Below, piece by piece: positions 35,800 to 48,149 of a DNA stretch of 64,000 bases. The translations under genes and the position numbers were made by a program. Where the stretch lies: NCBI RefSeq assembly GCF_031143425.1, contig NC_090447.1:850025760-850089759 (forward strand), read 5' to 3'. The first letter of the stretch is position 1; each line of letters starts with the position of its first letter. Under the pieces are notes generated by a model that searched no databases, was not told the DNA's origin, and saw nothing but the letters and a program-made list of their open reading frames with translations. Origin of the DNA: Pleurodeles waltl. Taxonomy: Eukaryota; Chordata; Amphibia; Caudata; Salamandridae.

Positions 35800-37164
35800 C
35801 ATTTCAGGTGGTGATGAACTGTGTCTGCAACTACATGTCCCATACTAGCATGTCCCAGAGCGTGAAATGAATGAGTTGTTTGCTGGTATTCACGCAAGAA
35901 CCTGTAAATGGCTCCTTTTACAGACTGGCAGTCTGCGTGAGCTATAAGAATCACCTTATTCAGGGTCCTCATTAACCTTTCCATTTCTCCATTTGAGTGT
36001 TATCTTTTGGTGCTGGATGCCCCAGGATGTGAGGTATTCTGCAAATTCTTGTCCATGGAAAGGAGGCCCATTGTTTGTCTGCAGGACTCTCATTATGCCA
36101 TAGGTGACGATAACTTTTTCCAGCTTTGCTATTTTTTCCGGGGCTGCTTGTGATCCCACTAATTCAACTTCTGGGTTTGTGGTGTAATCATCTATGATTA
36201 CTACGTCGTGTCTCCCATTCAGAAGATGGCAGAAATTGAGACTGGCTGGTTCTGATGGTTTGTGAAGGCCTTCTTCAGTGATGACTAGTGGAGGGGGTTC
36301 AGACAAGCCAGTTCCTTGACTCCACAGACAGGATCTTACTGTGTTTTTCACCATGTTGTCCATGCTGGGGAACCAGACTTTGGTGAGGAGTCTGTTTTTA
36401 GTTTTGACGATTCCTTGATGGCCATGGTGGGCTAGTTGAACTGCTTGTTGGGCAAGGCATCGGGGATGACAAGGCAAGGTCCTCTAAGTAAACATCCACT
36501 AGCATCTGTTGACAGCTCTTGGCAGACGTGGAGTAGAGACTCTAGTATTCTTCGAGCCTCTGGGGTCCTTTGCGACAGATGAGTCTTGAGGGTTTTCCAA
36601 TTGTTCGATTTGATTGCTGTTAGTGCAAACTGTAAACACTCATCTTCTTGGGTGGCACATTGCAGAGTTTCTAGGAAGAGTGGAAGTGGGCAAGATCATT
36701 CGGTAACAGTGCACATATGCTTCTGTCACTTTCGCTTCTTCGTCCTCTTTTGGGGTTGCTGCTCAGGGATGCCGGTAGAGATAGTCCGCCGGATTGATGG
36801 AATCAGGCCGACACTCCACACTGCAGCCGTATTCTTGGTGTTGCAACATCCACTTTTCAATGTGAGAGGGGGTTTTAATGCTGATCATTGGAAGAGGAGT
36901 AGCAAAGGTTTGTGGTCGGTGGTGATGGCAAAGGGATGGCCATAGACATATTAGTGGAAGTGCCTGCTTGCTCAGTGCTAGTGCATACCTCCCGCTTTAT
37001 TTGTGAATATCGCTGCTCTGTTTCAGTGAACTATCTGCTTGAATATGCAACTGGGGCCCATGCGCCATGTGGTTGTTTCTGCCTAAGTACTGCTCCTAGT
37101 CCTTGCAGGCTCACGTCTACTGCAATGTTTGTTGGTTTGGCAGGAAAAAAGTTGGATAGGGTGG
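35800..37164 (-). pseudogene. Ty3/gypsy pol fragment: RNase H and integrase
   Basis: From 37,164 leftward the minus strand reads an RNase H region (NIAVDVSLQGLGAVL..FTETEQRYSQIKRE) with a stop after YSSR. Next come the integrase H2C2-like zinc finger (HHGHQGIVKTKNRL, VRSCLWSQ) and the integrase core (VVIIDDYT, VLQTNNGPPFHGQEF). The usual TDNG aspartate is Asn here. The end of the core and the C-terminal domain (NGEMERLMRTLNKV) are in a second frame after a shift near 35,990-36,005. It is an old, non-functional fragment. The upstream reverse transcriptase lies beyond the insertion at 37,165-45,908. Confidence 0.85.
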
Positions 37165-40053
37165 TGTAGGAGGCTGGCCCAATGTGCGGTGGACATCTAT
37201 CATGTTACACCTTCTACTGGGTCCAGAAAACCCTTATTAGATAGTGTTACAGTGTCTAGGTACCCAGGGCTCTCTAGTGGTAGCTGTGGTGAGCAGCCAA
37301 GACTTATCTAGGTGGAGTGTGAAGCACTTGCAATACCACAGTAGTCACACAGTAACTTATCACACATGAACAGAACCACACAGTGTTGCAAAATTAAATG
37401 TACTTTATTACAGGAACACCAAACTAGATTACTATAGGCAAACCCCCTTCTAGAGGTAAGTACACACAAACTATACACAGGTAAGCCTTAGAAACTAGCA
37501 TAAAATAGCAAGGGCCCTATAAGGTGACCAAACAATATACTAAAAAAGTGGAATGCAAGAATTGGTCCCCAACCAGGGAATATGGAGCAGTTAGCCAAGG
37601 GCTGGGAGAAAGTGTAACCCCAAGAAGTAAGTATCTAGAAGACCCCCAGCAACCAGGAGATGAGAGTTAAGTTACTTGGTGTCCCAAAGGCTAACATGGG
37701 GACTCGTCAAAGTACTATTGCAAAAGCATGATCAGGCCGGTGGAACCCAATGGTGGATTCTGGATCAAGAGGACCTGCAAAAGAAGGGGACAGAGTCCAG
37801 TCCACTCAAGAGGTGTCCAGGTGGGGCAGGAAGCATTGCATACCCTTCTGTGGGTGAAGTTCCGGGATGACAGTGATGGAGGAAGCTCAGCTGCATAGTC
37901 CGGGTGCTGCAGAGGAGTCCCTGAAGTCATATAGGAGCTGTCCCTCGTCAGTCGCGGATTGCAGACGGGTCAGTGGTCAGGACGACCACCAACAAGCAAA
38001 TACAACTAGAACTGTTGGAGATTTGCAGGGCTGAAGAGGACCAGCAAGGTCCTGGGGACTCGACCCTTTGAGGGGAATCTGGGCTGACCCTGAGAAGACA
38101 GGAGAGCCATCAGAAGCAGAAGCAGTCAGAGCCCCCACAAGCAACCCACTGGCAGCAGGTACAGTAAGTCGCAGTGAGGCCCAGTCAGCAAACCTGTGGA
38201 GTCCCACATCGCTGGAGGAGCAGAGAGGAGACTGTCTTTGCAAAGTTGGATTGCTGGTGGCTGGTACTACTTGGGGCCTGAAGAGCCTTCAGCACCGGAA
38301 TCAACAAGCCTTTTTTGCTGCAACAGTTGTGGTGCACAGGGGTTCTGTCTTGGAGGAAGAGGCAACGGCTCACCGTCTCCCACGTTGGATACAAGACAGA
38401 GAGGACCCAGAGGACCCCTCAGAACCACCACCAGTTTTGGAGAATCTTTGCAGGTCCAGAGGACAGCAGATCCCAGCAGCCAGATGTCGTTGCCATAGGT
38501 GCCTGCAGATGCAGGGGAGTGACTCCTTCACTCCAAGGGGGATTCCTTCTTGCTTCTTTAGTGCAACTGAAGTCTTGCTGACCCCAGAGGATGTATAGCA
38601 GTGGAAATGTTGCAAGTTGCTGACAGAAGGCGCAGAATTTTTTTTGCAATAAAAGGGCATTTCGGTGTTTCAGTCTTGTTCAGTTCCTGTGGAGTCCAGC
38701 AGCGCTTCTGGTGGCCCGGGGCAGAAGTCTTCGCAGAGGAGTCCTGGTGGAATGTTGCATGATGAATCTGGGGACCCAGCTGCAAGGGAGTTCCCAAATA
38801 GCCCAAAAAGGGGAGTTTGGTCACTCTGCAAGGTGACCACCTATCAGAGTGGGTCACTTACGTCAGCTACCTACCCTGACCAGTCAGATGCTCCCCAGGG
38901 CCTCCCCACAAATTGATTTCAAGATGGCCGAACCAAGTGGCCACCTGGAGGAGCTCTGGGCACCACTCCTGGGGTGGTGATGGACAGGGAAGGGGCCACT
39001 CCTCTTTCCTTTGTGCAGTTTTGTGCCAGAGCAGGGACCCGGATTCCCTGGAGTGGTGCAAACCAGATTATGCAAGGAGGGCACCAAATGTGCCCTTGAA
39101 AGCAAAGTGGCTGCATGGGGAGACTACCCATCCTCAGCCCTGTAACACCCCTCTCACAGGAAATCACTGGTTCTGCCGTTCCCTACTTGAGCTGGTCAAG
39201 CAGCAGGAGGGCTGAATCCTGTCTGAGGGGCTGCAGTAGCATGGGCTGCTCTTAGAACCTGAAAGACTGGTAGGAACAATACTGGGGGGGTCCTCTAAGG
39301 ACCACCCAGAGTGCATGGAATAATGTCACAAATACAGACATCAGTATTGGGGTATAATTCTGACATGTTTGATACCCAACATGCCTAGGTTCGGGTTTAT
39401 CATTACCAGCTGGACCATAGGTAGTGACCTATGGCCAGTATATAGCCAAAATGGCTTTCCCTCACTTACGAAGTCCAGGGGATTTGCACTGGAGTTTGTA
39501 GGGGGACCTCTGCTCCTGCAGGGGTGCCCACACAAAGAGGGACCTGCGCCCTGCCCTTAGGGCTTGAAGGGCCTAGCATAGGGCTGACTTACAGTGTCCT
39601 AGTGTAGTGACCAGCAGTGAAAGGGTGCATGCACCTTTTCACTCAGGCTGCAAATGTCACGCCTGCAGCCACAGTTTGCACGGGCTCCCATGGGTGGCAT
39701 AATATATGCTGCAGCCCAGGGATGACCCCTGGTGTACCAATGCCCTGGGTACCTAAGTACCATACACTAGAGACTTACAGGGGTACGCCAGTATACCAAT
39801 TGTGGTGGTGTAAAGAGTACCAAGACAACCAAATTTAGATGAGAGAGCACAATCACTGGGGTCCTGGTTAGCAGGATCCCAGTGAAAACAGCCTAAGGCC
39901 ACTGACTTCAGCCAAAAAGTGGGGATAACAATGCCAAGCAAGCACTTGCAATGCAATAGGCCCTGCATTTGTGAGAGTTAGAGCTGTGGCATTGCAAATG
40001 ATAATGACAACCTTGTATTTGGGACGTTATAAATATTTAGCCATGGAGCACAT
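37165..40053. repeat. Non-coding body of the LTR-like insertion
   Basis: A continuous 2.9-kb stretch without supported genes. The frames in 38,000-39,200 are short and overlap in several phases, as expected of random open stretches in GC-rich repeat. Part near 39,700-39,960 resembles the end of the repeat at 8,330-10,090. Confidence 0.5.
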
Positions 40054-40056
40054 TAA

Positions 40057-40944
40057 GGGCCATATTTATACTTTTTGACGCAAAACTGCGCTAACGCAGT
40101 TTTGCGTCAAAAAAATTAGTGCCGGCTAACGCCATTCTGAAGCGCCATGCGGGCGCCGTATTTATTCAATGACGTTAGCCGGCGTTAGCCGCCGGCGCTG
40201 CCTGGTGTGCGTGAAATGACGTACACCAGGCAGCGCCGGCGTAGGGGAATATGGAGCAAATTTTTCGCCTCAACCCGATTTGCGCCATTTTTTCCGACTC
40301 CCAACCCCCATTGAAATGACTCCTGTCTTATCAAAGACAGGAGTCATGCCCCCTTGCCCAATGGCCATGCCCAGGGGACTCTATGCCATTGGGCATAATG
40401 GCATGTAGGGGGGCACAAATCAGGCCCCCCTATGCCACAATTTTTTTTTTTTTAAATACTTACCTGAACTTACCTTAATGTCCCTGGGATGGGTCCCTCC
40501 ATCCTTGGGTGTCCTCCTGGGGTGGGCAAGGGTGGCAGGGGGTGGGCAAGGTGGGCAGGGGGTGTCCCTGGGGGCATGGGAGGGCACCTCTGGGCTCCTT
40601 CCGAGCCCACAGGTCCCTTAACGCCTGCCTTGTCCAGGCGCAAAAAAACGTCGCAAAAGCGGCTGGACGTCATTTTTTTTGACCCGCCCACTCCCGCCCA
40701 TGAATTTTGCCCGGGAGTGTAAATACGGCGCACATGCCTCGGAGTCAATTTTTTAGACAGGAACGCCTACCTTGCATATCATTAACGCAAAGTAGGTGTC
40801 CACGCTAAAAAATTACGCAAACTCCATGGACTTTGGCGCTAGACGCGTGTAACGCCAAAGTATAAATATGGAGTTAGTTTTGCGTCGGAATTGCGTAAAA
40901 AAAAACGACGCAATTCCGGCACAAACAGAGTATAAATATGCCCC
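40057..40944. mobile_element. Harbinger MITE, GTATAAATATGCCCC family (best preserved copy)
   Basis: The ends are GGGCCATATTTATAC and GTATAAATATGCCCC, with TAA at 40,054-40,056 and 40,945-40,947. A perfect hairpin follows the left end: arms 40,072-40,090 and 40,095-40,113, 19 bp each, loop CTAA. A second internal inverted pair (TGACTCCTGTCTTATC / GACAGGAGTCA, about 40,317-40,345) is present. Confidence 0.95.
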
Positions 40945-41066
40945 TAAACCTTTATCAGAAATAAACTGTGTTTGTGCATTCCTTCACACAATTGGCATTA
41001 GACTGTAATGTTCCATACAGCCCCTACAGAACACCACAGTAAAAACAGTTTTTGGAAGAAACGTGG

Positions 41067-41944
41067 GGCCATATTTATACTTAATGCCGCAAAACTGTGC
41101 AAACTCCGTTTTATGGCTGAAAGTATAGCGCCGGCTTGCGTCATTCCAAAGCGCCAGCCGGGCTTGGTTTGGGCTAGCGTCAGAAAAAATGACGTTAGCC
41201 GGATTGGGGTGGCAGGACGAGGAAAGGTGATTTTGCCTAATAAAATGACGCTTTGCTAGTTAGAGACAAAAAAAATTATGTTAACCAGCCTAGCGTAATT
41301 TCCTGATGCAAAACCATCCATTCCATGACTCCTTCTTATAAAAGACAGGAGTTATGCCCACCACCCCAATGGCCAGCACAGGGGACCAGGGACCCCTGGG
41401 CATGGCCATTGCGCCCAGTGCAATGCAGGGAGCCCATTCCAGGGTCCCCAATGGCACTTAATTGTTTTTTAATACTTACCTATAATTACACTACTTACAT
41501 GGGATGGGGTCCCCCATTCTCTGGTGTGGGTGGGGGTGTTCCTGGGGTTTGGGTTGGGCACCTGTGGGCCCATTCCATGGTGTATCACCATGGAAATGGG
41601 TCCACAGGTCCCCTAATGCCTGGTCTGACCCAGGCATGGCATTAAATAATGGTGCAAAGCAAGCTTTGCACCATTATTTAGCCTCTCCTCCTACCCGTGT
41701 GTCATTTTAGCACTGGGGGCTAAATATGGGGCTATAGGGTTAGCACAATTTTTTAGATGGGAACGTCTACCTTGCATCTTATTGACACTAGGTAGGTGAT
41801 GCACCAAAAAAATGGTGCTAACTCAAATATTTTGACGCTAGACGTGACTAACGTCAAAATATAAATATGGAGTTAAGTTTGTGCTGAACTTGCGTAAAAT
41901 CAAATGACACAAAGTTGGCGCAAACATGTTATAAATATGCCCCC
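41067..41944. mobile_element. Harbinger MITE, GTATAAATATGCCCC family
   Basis: The ends are GGCCATATTTATAC and TATAAATATGCCCC, with TGG at 41,064-41,066 and 41,945-41,947. It is more diverged than the copy at 40,057, in the same orientation, 122 bp from it. Confidence 0.85.
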
Positions 41945-42051
41945 TGGTCATGTAAAGATATATTTAGCCCCTAGAGGGCATAATCACATTAAAAAAACAA
42001 TGATAAAACATATTGCAGTGTAATGATATAATCAGGCCCTTGAGGGCCTAG

Positions 42052-42915
42052 GCCCATATTTATACTTTTTGAGGCAAAGCTGCACAAATGGAGGTTTGCG
42101 TCAAAAAGTACAGTGCCGGCATGCATGATTCCTGCGTGCCAGCTGGGTGCCAAATTTATGGAATCCCGCAAGCCAGTGCAAAGGGTGGGCTAGCGTCTGG
42201 GAAAATGATGTTAGCCCAGTGGGGGTGGCGGTATGGGAGAAGGGGGTTTTGCACCACAAAATGATGTCAGGCTGGGTAGAGGCAAAAAATGCCTCTAAAC
42301 AGCCTAGTGTCATTTCCTGGCACAAAACCATCCAAACCACATGACTCCTGTCTTACAAAAGACAGGAGTCATGCCCACCACCCCAATGGCTAGCACAGGG
42401 GTCTAGTGTCCTCTGGGCATGGCCACTGCACCCTGTGCCATGTAGGGGGCCCCAAGTTGGGCCCCCAATGGCCTTTAATATAAAAAAAATATTTACCTCA
42501 ACTTACCGTACTTACCTGGGATGGGGTTCCCTCCATCCTCCGGTGTCCCTCTGGGGTGGGTGCGGGTGTTCCTGGGGCTTGAGAAGGGCACCTGTGGATC
42601 CATTCCCAGGCATTAAATAATGTTGAAAAGCAAGCTTTGCGCCATTATTTAACCCCTCCTCCCACCCGTGCATCATCTTATTCCAGGGCGATAAATATGG
42701 GGCAATGGTATAGCACCATTGTTTAGATGGGAACGCCTACCTTGCATCTCATTGACGCAAGGTAGGTTCACGCATCTAAAAAATGGTGCAAACTCCAATA
42801 TTTTGCAGTTAGACGGGTCTAACGTCAAAATATAAATATGGAGTTAATTTTGCACCGAATTTGCGTTAAAAAAAATGACGCAACTTCAGCGAAAATGGAG
42901 TATCAATATGCCCCG
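42052..42915. mobile_element. Harbinger MITE, GTATAAATATGCCCC family
   Basis: The left end is GCCCATATTTATAC; the right end is GTATCAATATGCCCCG. TAG flanks both sides (42,049-42,051 and 42,916-42,918). It is the third copy in a row in the same orientation. Confidence 0.85.
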
Positions 42916-45470
42916 TAGTGTATTACACATTTTCAGGCCTAGCAGTCCGTTTAAATATAATTTAACTGTAGTCAGTGGCACAAGAGTGCAGTGCCACAGG
43001 TCATTACTAGATGTCCCCATGGAGTCAATAGCAGAAGGTGCAGTACCACTTGTTCTGGCTAGATGTCCCTGCAGAGTCAACAGCAGACGGTGCAGTAAAA
43101 CTGGTTATAGCTAAATGTTCCTGTAGAATCAACCAAAGAATGAGTAGTATTACTGGCGGTGGCTAAATGTCCCTGTCAAGCCAACTAAGTTAGCAGTGCC
43201 TTGGAACAATTATCATCCTTCAGCCCATAGAGAACAAAGTACAGGGCAAGAAAGTCTATCAGAATACTATTGCAAGCAAATATCTTATAACACAAACTTA
43301 TCTCAGCTGTAAAAACAAAAAATTTAATTGCGAACATTTTTTACATATGCATTGTACAGTGGAAGAGGTTATGATTTTTGGGGTCTCCTCTCACCCAGTG
43401 TGACCCACAAGATTGACTGAACAGAAAGAGCTAATCGTTCTGAATGTTTTGGGGGTGGTGCCATTGCCCTAGGACCATTACAGGATGAGTTATGGCCAAA
43501 CCTTTGCTGTAAAAGGAATACCTGCAAAGCATTATGGGGTGAGTTTCTGCACATACACTAAACCGTTATCAGAATAAACGCTGGGCATTAACAGACTGTG
43601 TAACACCACTGGTGGTGACTAAATGTTCCTGTCAAACTAATTGATTACCCTTTCATTGTACATTTGCAGACTAACCAAAGCTGTTGGAATATTATTACAC
43701 ACAAGACCTTCTAAAACAAAGTCCTCTCAGGTATTTACTTTAATAATTACAACAACAACAAAAAAACTTTAGCTAAAAGAAAAGTTTAATATACATTAAA
43801 TGGTGGAAGAGGTTATGATTTTTTGGCTCCCTATCACCTAGTGTGACCGACAAGAAGGCCTGAAGAGAAAGAGCACATCATTCTGAATGTTTTGGGGGTG
43901 GTCCCATTGTCCAATGACCACCACAAACTGAGTTATGGGCACAAATGTGATGTAAAAGGAAAGCCTGCAAAGTATTATGGGGTGAGTTTCCGTGAATACT
44001 TTAAACCTTTATCATAAATAAACTGTGTTTGTTCATTAATAGAAGGTGCAATACCACTGGTGGTGGCTAGATGTCCCTTTTGAACTCACTAAGTTAGTAG
44101 TGCCTTGGAACAATTATCCTTTGGAGATCAGTAGCGTAGCGCATTATGGGGAATTTTTATAATCTCCTAGCACCACCTTGCGCCAGATTAACATAATTAT
44201 TTTTTATGTTAATGTGGCCCAACGATGCCGAAATCCCCCCAACATATATGCAGAGTGGCGCAATGCATGCATTGTGCCACGCTGTAACCCTTTGAGCTAC
44301 ATTATTCCTGCGCAGGCATAATGTATGCAAAGGGGGCGTTCCCCCATTAGGGGGGGGGGGGAAATGGCACTAGGAAATTTATGAGATTTCCTTGCGCCAT
44401 TTTTTATGGCACTTTTTACGCCTGCTCAGAGCAGGCGTTAAAAGGAGGATTCCATTCTTTAGAATGGGCCCCTATGTACTCCGTAGGAGTAGCATTAACA
44501 GACTGGTGCTACTCCTGCAGAGTACATCAATAACGTCACATTGAATGACGCTATCGCCTCCTACCCTGCGCTATATTTTAAGTAGGGAGCACACATAGAG
44601 GCAGTAGAGAGGAACAGAAAGAATGGTGCTGCACTCAGTGCACCACTTTTCATAAACCTGCTCCTATATATTCGCAGGCCAAACAAGGATATCAGAACAC
44701 TCTTTTAACATAAGCACCTCTCAATCATAAAAACACACATTTTACTAAGAAAAGACAGTACATGCATATAGAGATTATGATTTTGGCCCCCCTCTCACCT
44801 AGTGAGACCCACAAGATGGCCTGAACATAAAGAGCACATCCTTCTGACTGTTTTGGGGGTGTCCTCATTGCCCTAGGACCAACACAAACTGAGTTATGGG
44901 CACAAATGTGCTGTAAAAGGAATACCTGCACAGCATTATGGGCCGAGTTTCCACGAATACATTAAATCTTTCTTAGAAATAAAATGTGTTCATTCATTAG
45001 AATAAGGTGCAATACCACTGGTGGTGGCTAGATATCTCTGTTGAGCCAAGTAAATTAGTAATGCCTTGGAACAATCATTATTTCAAGTTTGACAACACAA
45101 ACATAGCAAGCATAATACATTATATATTTGTAAATTTAGCAGGGCTATCAAAATACGAATATAAACAAAGACCTTACAACACAAACTCATCTCAGCTCTA
45201 AGCACAAAAGTTTCAACTACAAGAAACCTCAAATCTGCAGACTGGTGGAAGAGGTGATGTTTTTTGGGCCCCCTCTCTACTAGTGTGACCCACGAGACAG
45301 CCTGGCCAGAAGGAGTACATTGTTCTAAATGTTCTGGTGGTGGTCCCATTCCCCTAGGACCACCACAGGCTGAATTATGGTAAAAAATGTGTTGTAAAAT
45401 TAATGCCTGTAAAGCATTATGGGGTGAGTTTCCCTGAGTGTAGTGAATATTATAGTATCCGCTCTCCCGC
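42916..45470. repeat. Array of ~440-480-bp direct units
   Basis: The block TATGGGGTGAGTTTC (or close) recurs at about 43,535, 43,974, 44,937 and 45,416. Each is preceded by GTTTTGGGGGTGGTCCCATTGCC and followed by AAACC.TTATCAGAAATAAA. The wider gap between the second and third is explained by the insertion at about 44,128-44,665. No coding capacity is seen. Confidence 0.8.
44128..44665. mobile_element. MITE- or SINE-like insertion inside one unit of the array
   Basis: About 540 bp interrupt one ~440-bp unit. The left part has TTTTTATAATCTCCTAGCACCAC and the right part GTGCACCACTTTTCATAAACCTGCTCC. These are partly inverse, as in MITEs. A G-run (44,349-44,361) and an inverted GCCTGCTC/GAGCAGGC pair lie within. 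The boundaries are approximate. Confidence 0.5.
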
Positions 45471-45908
45471 TTTGCTGATAGAGCCACTGTTGAGGATTCA
45501 TTCCTAGGTTGATTTCATACATATAAAGCAATAACAAAAAAAATACAAAACACAGGTACAACACAACTACTTTACTGATTATGTAAAGTAAGGACCAAGT
45601 GATAGGCAAACGTGGAAAACGAACTGCACTCACATGAACAGAAGTGCTACTGACAAACACGAGAGGCAGGAAAAATAGTCTCTCCAAAGAACAGAAAAAC
45701 ATTCCAGGCGTAACTACATTGTACTTGGCTGCTGCTCTTCAGCCAAGTACAGGAAGTGACGGATCGGCTGCCAAATCACTTAACAGGCCGCACAACCAGA
45801 GCAACACTGCCATTAACCTATTGAAAGTGGTAGTCAGCGGCAGGGGGTAGCAAATGGCTATACTCCAAGCAACAGGTCTCCCAGACCTAAAAAAGGGTCT
45901 TTTCTACA

Positions 45909-46386
45909 GGTGGTGTCTGCTGACAGCGCCTCTTTGGTCTTCTGAAAAGTGTTCTCCTGTTTGGGCCCCCAGACCCATGGAATATTAGGTTTGGCAAGCT
46001 TGTGCAGGGGATGCGTGAGGCCTGTTAGGTTAGGGACAAATCTACTGCAGATGTTAACCGTCCCCCGGAGGCTGCTTACTTCTGATGTGTTGGTGGATTC
46101 TGAAGCCGCTTGGACATCCATCACGTTGTCCCAGTCCGCTTCTATGCTTTCTTCTGAGGTCTACCCAAAGAAGCTTATCTTTTGTTTGACAAATTCATAT
46201 TTCACTTTGTGCAGGGTGAGGCCGGAGTCTTTTATCTGCTGAAGGACTCCACGCAGATGTTCTTTCATAGACTTGGCACAGATGAGTATGTCATTGCTTA
46301 AGTTGATGACTCCAAGTAGGCCACTGTGCACCTCATAGATGTGTTTTGGAAAATTTCTGTGGTGCTGGAAATACTGAAGTTGAGCC
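45909..46386 (-). pseudogene. Ty3/gypsy reverse transcriptase fragment
   Basis: Minus-strand frames read FSISSTTEIFQ, then KHIYEVHSGLLGVIN and NDILICAKSMKEHLRGVLQQ, where the YVDD-type box has lost its first Asp. Next is DSGLTLHKVKYEFVKQKISFFG, then SLRGTVNICSRFVPNLTGLT and FQKTKEALSADT. These are the finger-palm and thumb blocks of gypsy reverse transcriptase in order, with several frame changes. The frame joins the RNase H fragment at 37,164 if the 8.7-kb insertion is removed. Confidence 0.85.
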
Positions 46387-47568
46387 AGCAGTGTGTCCTG
46401 GGTGAGGGTGCTTGTGCCCCCTGTTCGTGTCTACTGGCTCTAATGCCCGGCAATGTGTAGGGTTTAGGTGTCAGCACTCCCTCTGTAAGTCAGGAAGGAT
46501 GCTTTTGGGAGCAGCGCTACAGTATTCCAGAGTAGGAAAGGTGAGGTCACAGTGTCACTTGGTTGGGGCAGCCTCCACCCCAATGATAGGTGAATTCTGT
46601 GGTAATCCGAACTGGGCTCAGGGCATGGGGCAGCACAGACAGGCAGGGCAGCTCATATTGAGTTGGTGTAATTGTCTTGCTGCAGACGGCAGCACAGCAG
46701 GAATCTGGAGTTGGGGCCGTGCATGTGTGGTGATTGGGTACGGGCCACCTCCTGGGTGTCTTGGAGCACTTCTTTTGTGAAGAGGAAGAGTGCAATGCAG
46801 GCAGTGCGGTGGAGCATCTGCCCACGGTGTTCAACAGCGGGGCATGGATCACGTGCCCACCTCATCGCCAGTGTAGCGTGTCAGGTATGAGGTGTGCCAT
46901 ATTGCAGGGCCTGGCGCACTGCAGTAATAACACAGAGACTTGGTTACTCTTTAGGCATGATGTGACTGCTGAAAGTCCCACCCATGCACTTTCATTCACA
47001 CTCCAAGTCTATGCTGGCGCAAACCAATATTCTCCACGCACGCAGGTAAATCCAGTGAGACAACCCCGACATGGTGAGGTGGTACAGTACACCCAGGACC
47101 ATAGCTGGGGGCAGGCCTCTTTATACAGTGGGTGTGGGGATAAGGGTTTTATTTTCTACCTGAGAGTTTTGGGCCAGGTTTTATACGAGTCTCTGCACAC
47201 AAAGGTCCTCAGCACATGATTAAGAGTAAAGGGATTATTTTATTTCCTCTTTCCAATCATACTCTGCTTCCAAGCCCCATTCGTGTCTAATGATGCCCAG
47301 TCAGGCCTGTCAGTGTGCTTCTATTGAAAGAAATGTTCTTTGACAATCCAAATAGTAATATTTATTGTTAGGCCTATTCAGTATAATAATTGCATTTGGG
47401 TAGAAAAACAATTCTTCAGCTCGACTGAAAATGTATTTCATCCGCACTAATATTGCCTTGAAACCTTCCACTACCCAAACTGAGATGTATTACTGTAAAA
47501 AAATGTAATTAATTAGTTCACCACAAATGTAGGTATTTGATAACTGTCATTCATTTCTCCTGCTTTAG
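46387..47568. other. No gene recognised
   Basis: Overlapping short frames exist on both strands but show no domain. The gypsy reverse transcriptase similarity stops abruptly near 46,386. Confidence 0.4.
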
Positions 47569-47721
47569 GATCCTACGGCCAGCCAAAAGATTTATTAATG
47601 TTGGTAACCTATACACAAGAAAATGAAAATGGTCTGTTGAGCAGAACATCAAAATACTTTTTGATTAAAAAACTACAGCAGATATTCCCATATATGAAAA
47701 TGATGCAAGCCAGGACAGAAG
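47569..47721 (+). CDS. Possible internal exon of an unrecognised host gene
   Basis: The stretch has a strong acceptor (TTTCTCCTGCTTTAG, ending 47,568) and a consensus donor (GGTAAGC at 47,721-47,727). It is 153 bp, phase 1 at both ends. Only one of three frames is open; it reads SYGQPKDLLMLVTYTQENEN, continuing through LIKKLQQIFPYMKMM to RTEG. Composition is ordinary, unlike nearby transposon debris, and no transposon domain matches. I do not recognise the protein. It could be a chance exon-like stretch or a pseudo-exon. Confidence 0.4.
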
Positions 47722-48149
47722 GTAAGCATCATTTGCTTCTACAATACGTTGTTTCTCTTCACATTGTTCTTGAGAATGAAGGTAGAAGTGGGCAGAGTGG
47801 GCCCAATGCTTAATTTGTGCTGGTGACTGCAGGTCATGGGTAACAGCACGTTTCATCACACTTTGACAGTGTATGAGATAGAGAGGCAGATAAAGAAGAA
47901 GAAAGGAGGAACATAGGGAAAGCGTGACAATATGAGAAAGCGTGAATAGAAAAGAACGTGCATCAAGCGGATGCCACTCAGGACCACGTGAGAGAGAATA
48001 TAAGTGTGTAAAAGACTGCTTTAATGAGACAGGTGCAACCTCATAACTTGTACACTTTGGCATCCAGCCATACGAAACTAACCAACCCCTGCCTCACTAA
48101 TACTTTGTAACAACTATCCGTCCACCTCCCCTAAATTGGTCTTTAAAAA
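47722..48149. other. No gene recognised
   Basis: Nothing beyond short frames; possibly intron if 47,569-47,721 is an exon. Confidence 0.3.

Larger units (their letters stand above)
37165..45908. mobile_element. 8.7-kb LTR-like insertion in gypsy pol, TSD GGTGG
   Basis: The inserted block begins TGTAGGAGGCTGG and ends TTTTCTACA (TG...CA, inverse pentamers TGTAG/CTACA). It is bounded by GGTGG at 37,160-37,164 and 45,909-45,913. Removing it and one GGTGG makes the gypsy reverse transcriptase and RNase H contiguous in the same frame. A 5-bp duplication and TG/CA ends are LTR-retrotransposon traits. No internal coding region or second LTR was found. It is best read as a solo or non-autonomous LTR enlarged by later insertions (MITEs and a tandem array). 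Confidence 0.75.

Noticed and set aside
38068..39215. Several 80-176-codon frames on both strands
   Set aside because: They overlap in many phases, have no domains and lie in a non-coding LTR-like repeat.
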